From assembly GCA_049596455.1 (NCBI GenBank), contig JBMYLP010000007.1, forward strand, positions 1 to 64,000: a DNA stretch of 64,000 nucleotides. Direction: 5' to 3'. This stretch comes from UBA7446 sp049596455 (GTDB taxonomy: Bacteria > Bacteroidota > Bacteroidia > Flavobacteriales > Flavobacteriaceae). The translations under genes were made by a program, and so were the position numbers. Positions within the stretch are counted from its first letter, which is position 1. Every line of letters begins with the position of its first letter. Below, in pieces: positions 15,946-23,906 of the stretch. Below the pieces are notes generated by a model. That model ran no database searches. It saw only the letters and a list, made by a program, of their open reading frames with translations, and was not told the DNA's origin.

Positions 15946-16656
15946 TTATTTCTGAGAAACGGCAGCAGCATATACTACTAGACCAAATCCAATTTTGTTA
16001 ATTGCATCACCAATGTTGTAGACAACGTCCATGTTAAGACCAATTCCATCAACAAAGTCATACCAACCATCAGTACCAATCATATAACCTAATGGGTAAA
16101 TAGCCCATCCGATAAGTACAAATAATGTTAGCATTTTGTGTGCTTTTTCAACAGAACCTCCCGCAGCAGCAGCAAGTTTTGCCAACGGACCAAACTTGAT
16201 TAACCATGCAATGTAGAAGTATGCTAAACCAGAAGCAAGACCCCATAGTGCAGGTCCATTAGCTGTGTCAGAAACTTCACCAAAATAACCTGTTACAAGC
16301 ATTACAAGTGATGCCCAAATCAACGTGCTTAAGTGCTTAGTTGTTGCACCAGCAGCCTTTAGAATTAAGTAAAACTCAACACACATAAGTGGCACTGTTA
16401 AAATCCAGTCGATGTAACGAATTTCTGTAGTTACACCACCAGAAGTAGCAGCTTCTCTCATGTAGTAATAGTGTACAGCAGCGATGAAGGTAATCAAACC
16501 TGAAACCAAGATTGAAGTTCTCCATTTGCTGTCAAATTGGTTTAAAGACAAGAAAAAGAAAGCTGATGCAGCTGTCATTGCCATAGTCCCTAAAAAGAAA
16601 GTGAAATTTACCGGATCACTTAAGTCCGCAATTGTAACTAAATTAGTAAGTGTCAT
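15946..16656 (-). CDS. Proteorhodopsin, green-absorbing proton pump
   Basis: A seven-helix retinal protein of 236 residues that exports protons in light. Key residues are visible: His62 (counterion partner), proton acceptor Asp83 and Thr87 in YIDWILTVP, proton donor Glu94 in MCVEFYLIL, and Schiff-base Lys221 in GDAINKIGFG. Asp-Thr-Glu is the proton-pump motif; it is not the NDQ sodium-pump or NTQ chloride-pump pattern. Met91 is at the spectral-tuning position (105 in classic numbering), where Leu or Met gives green and Gln blue. The gene stands alone on the minus strand, 95 bases from and divergent to blh, which makes its retinal. Confidence 0.97.
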   Translation of the reverse strand: MTLTNLVTIADLSDPVNFTFFLGTMAMTAASAFFFLSLNQFDSKWRTSILVSGLITFIAAVHYYYMREAATSGGVTTEIRYIDWILTVPLMCVEFYLILKAAGATTKHLSTLIWASLVMLVTGYFGEVSDTANGPALWGLASGLAYFYIAWLIKFGPLAKLAAAAGGSVEKAHKMLTLFVLIGWAIYPLGYMIGTDGWYDFVDGIGLNMDVVYNIGDAINKIGFGLVVYAAAVSQK

Positions 16657-16712
16657 AATTTTTTAATTATAATTTTGTTGAGCGCAAGTTAAAAAAAATT
16701 AAACAAACGATA

Positions 16713-16720
16713 TATATTTG
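16713..16720 (+). promoter_or_regulatory. -7 element in the rhodopsin-blh gap
   Basis: TATATTTG is a perfect TAnnTTTG, 31 bases before the blh ATG. No TTG is present at the expected -33 distance. The 95-base AT-rich gap must also hold the rhodopsin promoter; on that strand only weak matches are seen. Confidence 0.45.
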
Positions 16721-16751
16721 AATAAATTTTTTCTAAATTTTTAAAACATCA

Positions 16752-17633
16752 ATGCTTAAATTTTCTAAATATGAATCGCAAAAAATCGGTATTACACTGA
16801 TTTGTACCCTGTTGGGGTTAACATTGCCTGCATCATTTTTGTGGGTCATTGCTGCTATTAATGTGTTAACAATAGGCGTTATTCATGGTGCAAATGATTT
16901 ATATATCCTTTCTATTTTTAAAAAATCGCCAATAAAAAGCCAATTTGGCTACTTATTTTTTAGTTACGTTTTTTTTGTGTTCATCATGGTTTTGGCACTT
17001 TTCCATGTCCCTCAACTTGCTCTTTTGTTGTTTGTTTTGGTGAGTTCGTTTCATTTTGGAGAGCAGCAATGGCACAAAAATACATTTGTTAATCTACCAA
17101 AGCTGCAGTTGTTCTATGTTGCTTATGGAGTTTTCCTGTTTTCGTTGCTTTTTTACACGCATCAAGATCAAACCCTGTCTATTATTCAACAAATTTCTGG
17201 GCTTCAAATAGATCCCAACACAATTTTATATTTATTAATTGCCTCTTTTCTTGCAACTGTTTTTTTTACGCTTCTTAATTTGGGACAACTTAAACCGCAA
17301 TTGCTTTTTCAGCTTGTTGCACTAATCACATTGATTTTGCTATTTACACAAACTTCACTATTATGGTCATTTTCCGTTTATTTTGTGTTGTGGCATAGCA
17401 TTCCGTCCTTAAAAGAACAAGCCAACGTACTTTATCCAAATGATTTAAAACCCATTCGCAAATACATCAAATTAGCCTTACCCTATTGGGTATTGTCTTT
17501 GATTGGTTTTGCAATTGCACTATATTTTTTTAATGACAACACAGCATCATTGCTTGCGTTGTTTTTTGGGTTCTTAGCAGCCATCACTATCCCGCATGTA
17601 GGGGTTATTTTTTGGATGCATCAGAAAAACTAA
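16752..17633 (+). CDS. blh: Brp/Blh beta-carotene 15,15'-dioxygenase
   Basis: An integral membrane enzyme cleaving beta-carotene into two retinal molecules, the rhodopsin cofactor. The 293 residues are very hydrophobic, with about eight or nine membrane segments. The conserved histidines of the Brp/Blh family are present: His45 in GVIHGANDL, His101 in SSFHFGEQQW, His215 in LWHSIPSL and His282 in TIPHVGV, the expected iron ligands. It is divergent from the proteorhodopsin gene. The beta-carotene biosynthesis genes are not in this window. Confidence 0.95.
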   Translation: MLKFSKYESQKIGITLICTLLGLTLPASFLWVIAAINVLTIGVIHGANDLYILSIFKKSPIKSQFGYLFFSYVFFVFIMVLALFHVPQLALLLFVLVSSFHFGEQQWHKNTFVNLPKLQLFYVAYGVFLFSLLFYTHQDQTLSIIQQISGLQIDPNTILYLLIASFLATVFFTLLNLGQLKPQLLFQLVALITLILLFTQTSLLWSFSVYFVLWHSIPSLKEQANVLYPNDLKPIRKYIKLALPYWVLSLIGFAIALYFFNDNTASLLALFFGFLAAITIPHVGVIFWMHQKN

Positions 17634-17638
17634 TTCCG

Positions 17639-17646
17639 TAATTTTG
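17639..17646 (+). promoter_or_regulatory. Promoter -7 element for ffh
   Basis: TAATTTTG lies 16 bases before the ffh ATG and straddles the short gap after blh, so ffh probably has its own promoter rather than depending on blh read-through. Confidence 0.5.
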
Positions 17647-17662
17647 GAGTTTATACTATTTC

Positions 17663-18985
17663 ATGTTCGAACAGTTTAGTCAACGCTTAGACAAAGCATT
17701 AAAAACCCTTAAAGGACACGGCCGCATTACTGAAATTAATGTTGCCGAAACGATGAAAGAAATCCGTCGTGCGCTATTAGACGCAGACGTAAATTTCAAA
17801 ATTGCCAAATCCTTTACTGAAGAAGTCAAGGAAAAAGCATTGGGGCAAAAAGTACTGACCAGTCTAAAACCTGGGCAGTTGCTTGTGAAAATTGTGCAAG
17901 ATGAGCTTACTGCGCTACTTGGAGGAGAAAATAAAGCCCTTTCAGTTTCGGGAAAACCCGCTGTGGTTTTAATGAGTGGATTACAAGGCTCAGGTAAAAC
18001 AACGTGTGCAGCTAAACTTGCAAAGCATCTTAAAACGAAACAGGCAAAGAAGGTTTTGCTTGTGGCATGTGATGTCTATCGCCCAGCAGCAATTGACCAA
18101 TTGCAAGTACTCGGCGAACAAATTGACGTAGCCGTTTTTGCGCAACCCGAAAACAACAACCCCATTGACATAGCCAAACAAGCCCTTCAGCATGCCAAAA
18201 CGCATCAATTTAATGTTGTTATTATTGACACCGCAGGTCGATTGGCTATTGACGAGGAGCTTATGCAGGAAATCGACAACATTCACAAAGCCGTTCGTCC
18301 TTCTGAAACCCTCTTTGTGGTAGATGCCATGATGGGTCAAGATGCGGTGAATACCGCCAAAGCCTTTCACGATTTGTTGCAGTTTGACGGCGTTGTGCTT
18401 ACCAAAATGGATGGTGATACACGCGGCGGAGCTGCCTTATCCATAAAGTCTGTGGTTGATAAACCTATCAAATTTATTGGTACAGGCGAAAAAGTGGATG
18501 CACTAGACGTATTTTACCCCAACCGAATGGCGGAACGCATATTGGGCATGGGCGATGTGGTTACGCTTGTAGAGCGTGCCCAAGAGCAAGTGGACGAAGA
18601 AGAGGCACGACGTGTTCAGAAAAAAATTGCTAAGAATCAGTTTGGATACGATGATTTTTTAAGCCAACTCAAACAAGTACAGCGCATGGGCTCTATGAAA
18701 GATTTGGTGGGGATGATTCCCGGTGCGAGCAAGGCATTAAACGGTGCTGAAATTGACGAAGATGCATTTAAGGGCGTAGAAGCATTGATTCAGTCTATGA
18801 CTCCTAAAGAACGCAAACAACCCAAACTGCTTGACTACAGTAGAAAAAAGCGTATAGCCAAAGGAGCTGGCATGCAGATGGACGATATTAACAAGCTGGT
18901 AAAGCAGTTTGAACAGATGAGTAAAATGATGAAAATGATGCAAGGAGGCAAAGCCTCTAAGCTGATGCAAATGTTTGGAAAATGA
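17663..18985 (+). CDS. ffh: Signal recognition particle protein Ffh
   Basis: Ffh is the GTPase of the bacterial SRP and targets nascent membrane proteins. The 440 residues have the N domain, a G domain with P-loop GLQGSGKTT (106-114), DTAGR and TKMDGDTRGG, and a methionine-rich M domain toward the C-terminus (SKMMKMMQGGKASKLMQMF) that binds signal peptides and 4.5S RNA. The SRP RNA gene is not seen here. The stop overlaps folD by four bases. Confidence 0.98.
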   Translation: MFEQFSQRLDKALKTLKGHGRITEINVAETMKEIRRALLDADVNFKIAKSFTEEVKEKALGQKVLTSLKPGQLLVKIVQDELTALLGGENKALSVSGKPAVVLMSGLQGSGKTTCAAKLAKHLKTKQAKKVLLVACDVYRPAAIDQLQVLGEQIDVAVFAQPENNNPIDIAKQALQHAKTHQFNVVIIDTAGRLAIDEELMQEIDNIHKAVRPSETLFVVDAMMGQDAVNTAKAFHDLLQFDGVVLTKMDGDTRGGAALSIKSVVDKPIKFIGTGEKVDALDVFYPNRMAERILGMGDVVTLVERAQEQVDEEEARRVQKKIAKNQFGYDDFLSQLKQVQRMGSMKDLVGMIPGASKALNGAEIDEDAFKGVEALIQSMTPKERKQPKLLDYSRKKRIAKGAGMQMDDINKLVKQFEQMSKMMKMMQGGKASKLMQMFGK

Positions 18986-19863
18986 GTATAATTTTAGATG
19001 GTAAAGCCACTTCAAATCAAATTAAAGAGGAACTCACGCAAGAAGTTGCTGCGCTCAAAGCTTCGGGCAAACGCCCACCGCATTTGGCGGCTGTTTTGGT
19101 AGGCAACGATGGTGCAAGCTTGACTTATGTGGGTAGCAAAGTGCGCTCTTGTGAAAAAATTGGCTTTGACTCTACGTTGATTCGTTTAGAGGACACCATT
19201 ACGCAAGATGAGCTTTTGGAAACCATAGACAACCTTAACAATGACACTACCCTCGATGGTTTTATTGTGCAATTGCCATTACCCAAACACATAGACGAGG
19301 AAGTTGTTTTGCACGCTATAAATCCAGACAAAGACGTGGACGGATTTCACCCCAGCAATTTTGGTAAAATGGCTTTGGGCATGGAGACCTTTATCCCTGC
19401 CACGCCGTTTGGCATCATGGAATTGCTTCGCCGATATGATTTGGATATTAGCGGAAAACACGCCGTTGTGATTGGTCGTAGTCATATTGTAGGACGTCCT
19501 ATGAGTATTTTATTATCCAATAAGGGAAACCCTGGAAATGCTACGGTAACGCTTACGCATAGCCGTACACAAAACTTAGCCGAGATTACCAAAACAGCCG
19601 ATATTGTAGTGTCTGCATTGGGCGTTCCTAATTTTGTTACCGCTGAAATGATTAAGCAAGATGCTATTATCATTGATGTTGGGATTACGCGCGTTCCCGA
19701 CGAAAATCATCCCAAAGGCTATGTGATTGTGGGCGATGTTGCTTTTGATGAGGTTAAGGAAAAAGCAAGTTTTATTACGCCTGTTCCTGGAGGTGTTGGT
19801 CCCATGACCATTGCCATGTTGCTGCAAAACACGATGTTAGCATATCAACGTAACCAAGCTTAA
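18982..19863 (+). CDS. folD: Bifunctional FolD (methylene-THF dehydrogenase/cyclohydrolase)
   Basis: FolD interconverts 5,10-methylene-THF, 5,10-methenyl-THF and 10-formyl-THF using NADP. The 293 residues include the catalytic Tyr/Lys region SLTYVGSKVRSCEKIGFDS, QLPLPKHIDEEVVLHAINPDKDVDGFHP, the Rossmann segment VIGRSHIVGRPMS and the C-terminal TPVPGGVGPMTIAMLLQNT. ATG overlaps the ffh stop (ATGA), and its last base is the first of queE, so ffh-folD-queE is one tight unit. Confidence 0.98.
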   Translation: MSIILDGKATSNQIKEELTQEVAALKASGKRPPHLAAVLVGNDGASLTYVGSKVRSCEKIGFDSTLIRLEDTITQDELLETIDNLNNDTTLDGFIVQLPLPKHIDEEVVLHAINPDKDVDGFHPSNFGKMALGMETFIPATPFGIMELLRRYDLDISGKHAVVIGRSHIVGRPMSILLSNKGNPGNATVTLTHSRTQNLAEITKTADIVVSALGVPNFVTAEMIKQDAIIIDVGITRVPDENHPKGYVIVGDVAFDEVKEKASFITPVPGGVGPMTIAMLLQNTMLAYQRNQA

Positions 19864-20492
19864 TGAACTCCGAACTCCAAAAAGCCGTCACTTCTGGCTA
19901 TGCACTTCCGCTTATGGAAGCCTTTTATACCATTCAAGGTGAGGGATATCACAAAGGGAGTGCAGCATTTTTTATTCGTATTGGCGGTTGTGATGTAGGT
20001 TGCCACTGGTGTGATGTGAAAGAAAGTTGGGATGCAAGTCTCCACCCACCCACCTATATTGATGACATTGTTGCGCAAGCAAAACAATATTCCGATACGG
20101 TTGTGGTAACAGGTGGCGAGCCATTGATGTGGAACATGACACCGTTAACAGAAGCCCTGCAAGCAAAGGGCATTAAAACACACATAGAAACTTCGGGTGC
20201 TTATCCACTTTCAGGCAAATGGGATTGGATTTGCTTATCGCCAAAAAAGCGAATGCTACCAAAAACTGAAATATACAAAGCCGCAGATGAGTTGAAAGTT
20301 ATTGTGTACAATAAAGATGATTTGCAATTTGCTGAAAAACAAGCTCTTGGTGTTACAAAAACCTGCAAACTGTATTTGCAACCCGAGTGGAGTAGGCGCG
20401 AGAGCGCAATTCCATTGATTGTAAATCACGTGTTGGAAAACCCCAATTGGATGGCGTCGTTGCAAACGCACAAATACCTCAAAATCCCTTAA
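19863..20492 (+). CDS. queE: 7-carboxy-7-deazaguanine synthase QueE
   Basis: A radical SAM enzyme in queuosine (7-deazaguanine) synthesis that converts carboxy-tetrahydropterin to CDG. The 209-residue protein shows the QueE N-terminus MEAFYTIQGEGYHKG and the atypical-spaced cluster motif CxxxCxxC, Cys43, Cys47 and Cys50, then TGGEP and ETSG. The rest of the pathway is not in the window. Its ATG shares one base with folD and its stop shares one base with the next gene. Confidence 0.93.
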   Translation: MNSELQKAVTSGYALPLMEAFYTIQGEGYHKGSAAFFIRIGGCDVGCHWCDVKESWDASLHPPTYIDDIVAQAKQYSDTVVVTGGEPLMWNMTPLTEALQAKGIKTHIETSGAYPLSGKWDWICLSPKKRMLPKTEIYKAADELKVIVYNKDDLQFAEKQALGVTKTCKLYLQPEWSRRESAIPLIVNHVLENPNWMASLQTHKYLKIP

Positions 20493-20983
20493 TGATTGAC
20501 CCGAAAAAACTGCCCGAACAAGCGGCAAAAGTAGCACAAGAAAACGCCAAATACCTAAGAAAGCTTAAGGCGCGCAAACCCAAAAAGCTAGACGCAGTGA
20601 TGACAAAACTGCACAACGAAACCTTTCAAAAAATAGATTGCCTAGACTGTGCCAATTGCTGCAAAACTACTGGTCCGTTGTTTTTGCCATCGGACATTAA
20701 ACGCATCAGCAAACGTTTAAAAATGAAACCTACCCAATTTGAGGCAACCTATCTTCGAATTGATGAAGATAATGACAAGGTTTTACAGCAATTGCCATGT
20801 CCATTTTTAGGAGTAGATAATCATTGCAGTATATATGAAGATCGCCCTAAAGCCTGTCGTGAATTTCCCCATACGGACAGACCGAAATTTCATCAGATTA
20901 CAGCCATTACCGCAAAAAATGTAGTGGTTTGTCCTGCCGTTTTTGCCATGGTGGAGCGATTAAAATCCGAACTTCCGTTATAG
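20492..20983 (+). CDS. YkgJ-type cysteine-cluster protein
   Basis: A 163-residue protein of the zinc/iron-chelating YkgJ family, function unknown. Eight cysteines lie in the family pattern: Cys50, 53, 56, 57 (DCLDCANCC), Cys103, Cys112, Cys122 (KACREFP) and Cys147 (VVCPAVF). The Lys-rich N-terminus has no signal peptide. I chose ATG 20492, one base overlapping the queE stop; the longer frame upstream runs inside queE. Close packing with queE suggests co-transcription, not shared function. Confidence 0.85.
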   Translation: MIDPKKLPEQAAKVAQENAKYLRKLKARKPKKLDAVMTKLHNETFQKIDCLDCANCCKTTGPLFLPSDIKRISKRLKMKPTQFEATYLRIDEDNDKVLQQLPCPFLGVDNHCSIYEDRPKACREFPHTDRPKFHQITAITAKNVVVCPAVFAMVERLKSELPL

Positions 20984-21029
20984 CTAAAAACTGAAAATAT
21001 ACCTTACATTTAGACTTTAAAAACCTTTA

Positions 21030-22256
21030 GTGCGCTTTACTTGGTTTATAGCTCGTAGGATTATTGGTCAGCGTTCGCATCGCAGCAGCGTTTCTGGACC
21101 CATCATAACCATTGGCATTATTGCTATTGCGTTGGGCGTTATTACCATGCTTATTGCACTTGGTACGGGTGTTGGGTTGCAGCAAAAAATCGGACAAAAA
21201 GTCGCTGCCTTTAGCGGACATATTCGTGTGACAACACTTGAAAACAGCCAACGGCAAGAAACCCTAAAACCATTAGAAAACGCGACTGAAGTTCGCGCAA
21301 CACTAAAGCAACAAGCCAATATATCAGCGGTTCAGGCGGTTGCGTATGTTCCGGGTGTAATACTAAATCAAAACGCTTTTGACGGCATTGTTTTTAAGGG
21401 AATAGACGATTCGTTTAATGCTGAATTTTTCAGCTTTTTTGGCGATACAGATTATCTCACTGGCCTTGGTAAACAAGATATTTGGATTTCATCCGAGTTG
21501 GCAAAAAAACTTGACTTACAGGTTGGCGATAGAGTACCGCTATATTTTGCATCGGAAGAAACGGCGTTGCCCAAACGCCGTAGCTGCACCGTAGTCGGGC
21601 TTTTTACCACTGGTTTTTCGGATTATGACAAAACCTATGTGCTTGGCCATTTGGACGTGGTACGCTCGCTTTATGGCTGGGAAAAAAATCAAGTGGGAGC
21701 GTTTGAACTTTTTTTAGATGATTACTCCGATTTATCTTCCCAATCCGATATGCTTTATGATAGCATTGATGCGCTGGTAGATGTGCAGCATATAGAGGAA
21801 CAATTTCCCGAAATTTTTAATTGGATTCGCTTGTTTGGTACAAACATCTCGCTGATTATCATCATCATGATTATTGTGGGTGGGGTAAATATGATTACCG
21901 CTTTATTGGTGCTTATTTTAGAGCAAACCCAACTCATTGGTATCACCCGTGTGCTGGGCGCACGAGTGCGTTCGTTGCAACAACTTTTCCTTATTCAGGG
22001 TGCTTATTTGATTGGCGTAGGACTTTTTTGGGGCAATCTTATTGGTCTTGGATTGTTATTTATTCAAAAACAAACCGGCATCATTTCCTTAGATCCTGCA
22101 ACGTACTATGTGAGGCAAGTGCCTGTTTATATGGATGTTATAACAGTATTATGGCTTAATGGACTTACACTTTTGATTTGCCTTGTCTTACTGATTTTAC
22201 CTTCCTTTATCATTGCTCGCATACCGCCCACACAGGCACTTAAAATCAATCCCTAG
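21030..22256 (+). CDS. FtsX/LolE-like ABC transporter permease
   Basis: A 408-residue inner-membrane permease of the MacB/LolCE/FtsX type. An N-terminal helix (about 25-48, ITIGIIAIALGVITMLIALG) is followed by a large extracytoplasmic domain (about 50-265), then three C-terminal helices (about 268-295, 318-345, 368-395) and the ending PPTQALKINP. It starts at GTG 21030. No ATPase gene is adjacent, so the partner is elsewhere. Lipoprotein release or export is plausible from the family; the substrate is unknown. Confidence 0.85.
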   Translation: MRFTWFIARRIIGQRSHRSSVSGPIITIGIIAIALGVITMLIALGTGVGLQQKIGQKVAAFSGHIRVTTLENSQRQETLKPLENATEVRATLKQQANISAVQAVAYVPGVILNQNAFDGIVFKGIDDSFNAEFFSFFGDTDYLTGLGKQDIWISSELAKKLDLQVGDRVPLYFASEETALPKRRSCTVVGLFTTGFSDYDKTYVLGHLDVVRSLYGWEKNQVGAFELFLDDYSDLSSQSDMLYDSIDALVDVQHIEEQFPEIFNWIRLFGTNISLIIIIMIIVGGVNMITALLVLILEQTQLIGITRVLGARVRSLQQLFLIQGAYLIGVGLFWGNLIGLGLLFIQKQTGIISLDPATYYVRQVPVYMDVITVLWLNGLTLLICLVLLILPSFIIARIPPTQALKINP

Positions 22257-22258
22257 CA

Positions 22259-22289
22259 TTGCTTCACGCAAAAGCATTACCTACCTTTG
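22259..22289 (+). promoter_or_regulatory. Complete promoter, probably leaderless, for the PLP synthase gene
   Basis: TTG (22259-22261), a 20-base spacer and TACCTTTG (22282-22289) form a full -33/-7 Bacteroidota promoter. The -7 element ends four bases before the ATG at 22294, so the transcript should begin at or next to the start codon. The -33 element overlaps the end of the preceding gene. Confidence 0.65.
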
Positions 22290-22293
22290 CGGT

Positions 22294-23271
22294 ATGCATT
22301 ACGTAGATAATATTCTTGAAACGATTGGCAATACACCGCTAATCCGCCTTAACAAAATAACAGCCGAAATAGACGCTTTGGTGTTAGCTAAAGTGGAATA
22401 TTTTAATCCAGGGAGTTCGGTCAAAGACCGTATGGCACTAAAAATGGTGGAAGATGCCGAAGCTGACGGACGGCTAAAACCTGGTGGCACCATTGTGGAA
22501 GGCACTTCTGGCAATACAGGTATGGGGTTGGCGTTGGCAGCCATTGTAAAGGGGTACAAATTGATTTGCGTTTCTACCGATAAGCAATCCAAAGAAAAGT
22601 TTGATATCCTGCGTGCGGTTGGCGCGGAGGTTATTGTTTGCCCTACGGATGTAGCACCAGACGATCCGCGTTCGTATTATTCTACTTCCAAACGTATTGC
22701 CGAAGAAACGCCAAATGCATGGTACGTAAATCAGTATGACAATCCGTCAAATGCCGTGGCGCACTACGAGCAAACAGGGCCTGAAATTTGGAAACAAACG
22801 GATGGAAAAATTACCCATTTTGTGGTGGGAGTAGGTACGGGCGGTACCATCTCTGGCGTTGCCAAATACTTAAAGGAGCAAAACCCAGACATTAAAATTT
22901 GGGGTATTGACACTTACGGCTCTGTCTTTAAAAAGTATCACGAAACGGGTATTTTTGACAAGAATGAAATCTACCCTTATATCACTGAAGGTATAGGCGA
23001 AGATATTCTCCCTGAAAATGTAGATTTTGACCTTATTGATGCCTTTGAAAAAGTAACCGACAAAGACGCTGCGGTGTACACCCGAAAGCTAGCACGTGAA
23101 GAAGGTATTTTTGCTGGAAACTCCTGCGGCGCTGCCGTAAAGGGCGTGTTACAACTTAAAGAACACTTTGGACCAGACGATGTGGTGGTGGTGCTTTTAC
23201 ACGACTCCGGCAGCCGTTATGTAGGCAAAATGTATAACGACGATTGGATGAAAGAAAAAGGGTTTTTGTAA
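22294..23271 (+). CDS. PLP-dependent cysteine/cystathionine beta-synthase family enzyme
   Basis: A fold-type II PLP enzyme of 325 residues. ETIGNTPLIRLN, FNPGSSVKDRMALKM with the PLP lysine Lys44, EGTSGNTGMGLAL, and GVGTGGTISGVAKYL for phosphate binding are all present. The C-terminal DSGSRYVGKMYNDDWMKEKGFL region resembles the catalytic core of cystathionine beta-synthase more than CysK, but there is no C-terminal CBS (Bateman) pair. It could be a cysteine synthase or a short cystathionine beta-synthase. ATG 22294 is set by the family N-terminus and by the promoter just upstream. Confidence 0.9.
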   Translation: MHYVDNILETIGNTPLIRLNKITAEIDALVLAKVEYFNPGSSVKDRMALKMVEDAEADGRLKPGGTIVEGTSGNTGMGLALAAIVKGYKLICVSTDKQSKEKFDILRAVGAEVIVCPTDVAPDDPRSYYSTSKRIAEETPNAWYVNQYDNPSNAVAHYEQTGPEIWKQTDGKITHFVVGVGTGGTISGVAKYLKEQNPDIKIWGIDTYGSVFKKYHETGIFDKNEIYPYITEGIGEDILPENVDFDLIDAFEKVTDKDAAVYTRKLAREEGIFAGNSCGAAVKGVLQLKEHFGPDDVVVVLLHDSGSRYVGKMYNDDWMKEKGFL

Positions 23272-23288
23272 AAGCAACAATAATTATA

Positions 23289-23720
23289 TTACCCCATCGC
23301 AATGGCACCAATTATTCCTGCCAAAAGCGCAATAACATAAAACCCTATGGCTACTATGGTTAGAATCCCACTAAGCCTATAATGTGCTTTTAGGTTTTTA
23401 AACCCGTCTGCTAAGGCTTCGCTGTTATTGGTGTTTATGGCTGATTTTAAACGTTTTGAAAAACGGTATAAATACAGGTATAAGAAAAAGCAAATAAGGG
23501 CTACTACAAGATAAATGACGGTAACCATTCCTGTGCCAATGGCTCCAAATGCATCATTATCAAAATCTGGTATCAAGGCAGTAATGCTGCCTATAAATAG
23601 TGCCATTATGGCAATAAACACGCACATGACAAACCCAACAATAGACAAAAAGTGTGTCCATTTACGCGTTTGATTTAGGTGGTCAATAGCTATTTGTGTA
23701 AGGGTTAATGAAGTATTCAT
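23289..23720 (-). CDS. DUF5362-like small membrane protein
   Basis: A 143-residue protein with three or four predicted membrane helices: about residues 23-50, 60-88 and 118-142. It resembles the DUF5362 family of Bacteroidota. A soluble middle stretch, RFSKRLKSAINTNNSEALADGFKNLKAHYRLSG, separates the helices. It is a single gene, convergent with the PLP synthase (17-base gap). Function unknown. Confidence 0.7.
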   Translation of the reverse strand: MNTSLTLTQIAIDHLNQTRKWTHFLSIVGFVMCVFIAIMALFIGSITALIPDFDNDAFGAIGTGMVTVIYLVVALICFFLYLYLYRFSKRLKSAINTNNSEALADGFKNLKAHYRLSGILTIVAIGFYVIALLAGIIGAIAMG

Positions 23721-23844
23721 AACATAGGTTTTATAGGTTAATTAAGATATAAAACAAGTTTTAGCCCAATGAGCACCATGCAAAAGGAAACAGTTGGTTA
23801 AGCCTTGATTATTATGCAATCTGGGTTTTGTTTAGTACTAAACT

Positions 23845-23881
23845 AACAAAAAATAAAGACCAAGCAAAATACTCGGTCTTT
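23845..23881 (-). terminator. Terminator of the beta-oxidation operon
   Basis: Read on the minus strand, a 7-bp stem AAAGACC/GGTCTTT (plus positions 23855-23861 and 23875-23881) with a 13-base loop is followed by a T-rich run. It lies 26 bases after the fadE stop and fits the end of the MarR-fad operon. The 186-base gap 23721-23906 holds nothing else I can identify apart from the presumed promoter of the small membrane protein. Confidence 0.7.
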
Positions 23882-23906
23882 TTAAAGTTGTAATAAGAAG
23901 TATTTC

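Noticed and set aside
15946..16656. Sodium-pump or chloride-pump rhodopsin
   Set aside because: The motif is Asp-Thr-Glu, not Asn-Asp-Gln or Asn-Thr-Gln, and no transducer gene is next to it, so a sensory or other ion role is not supported.
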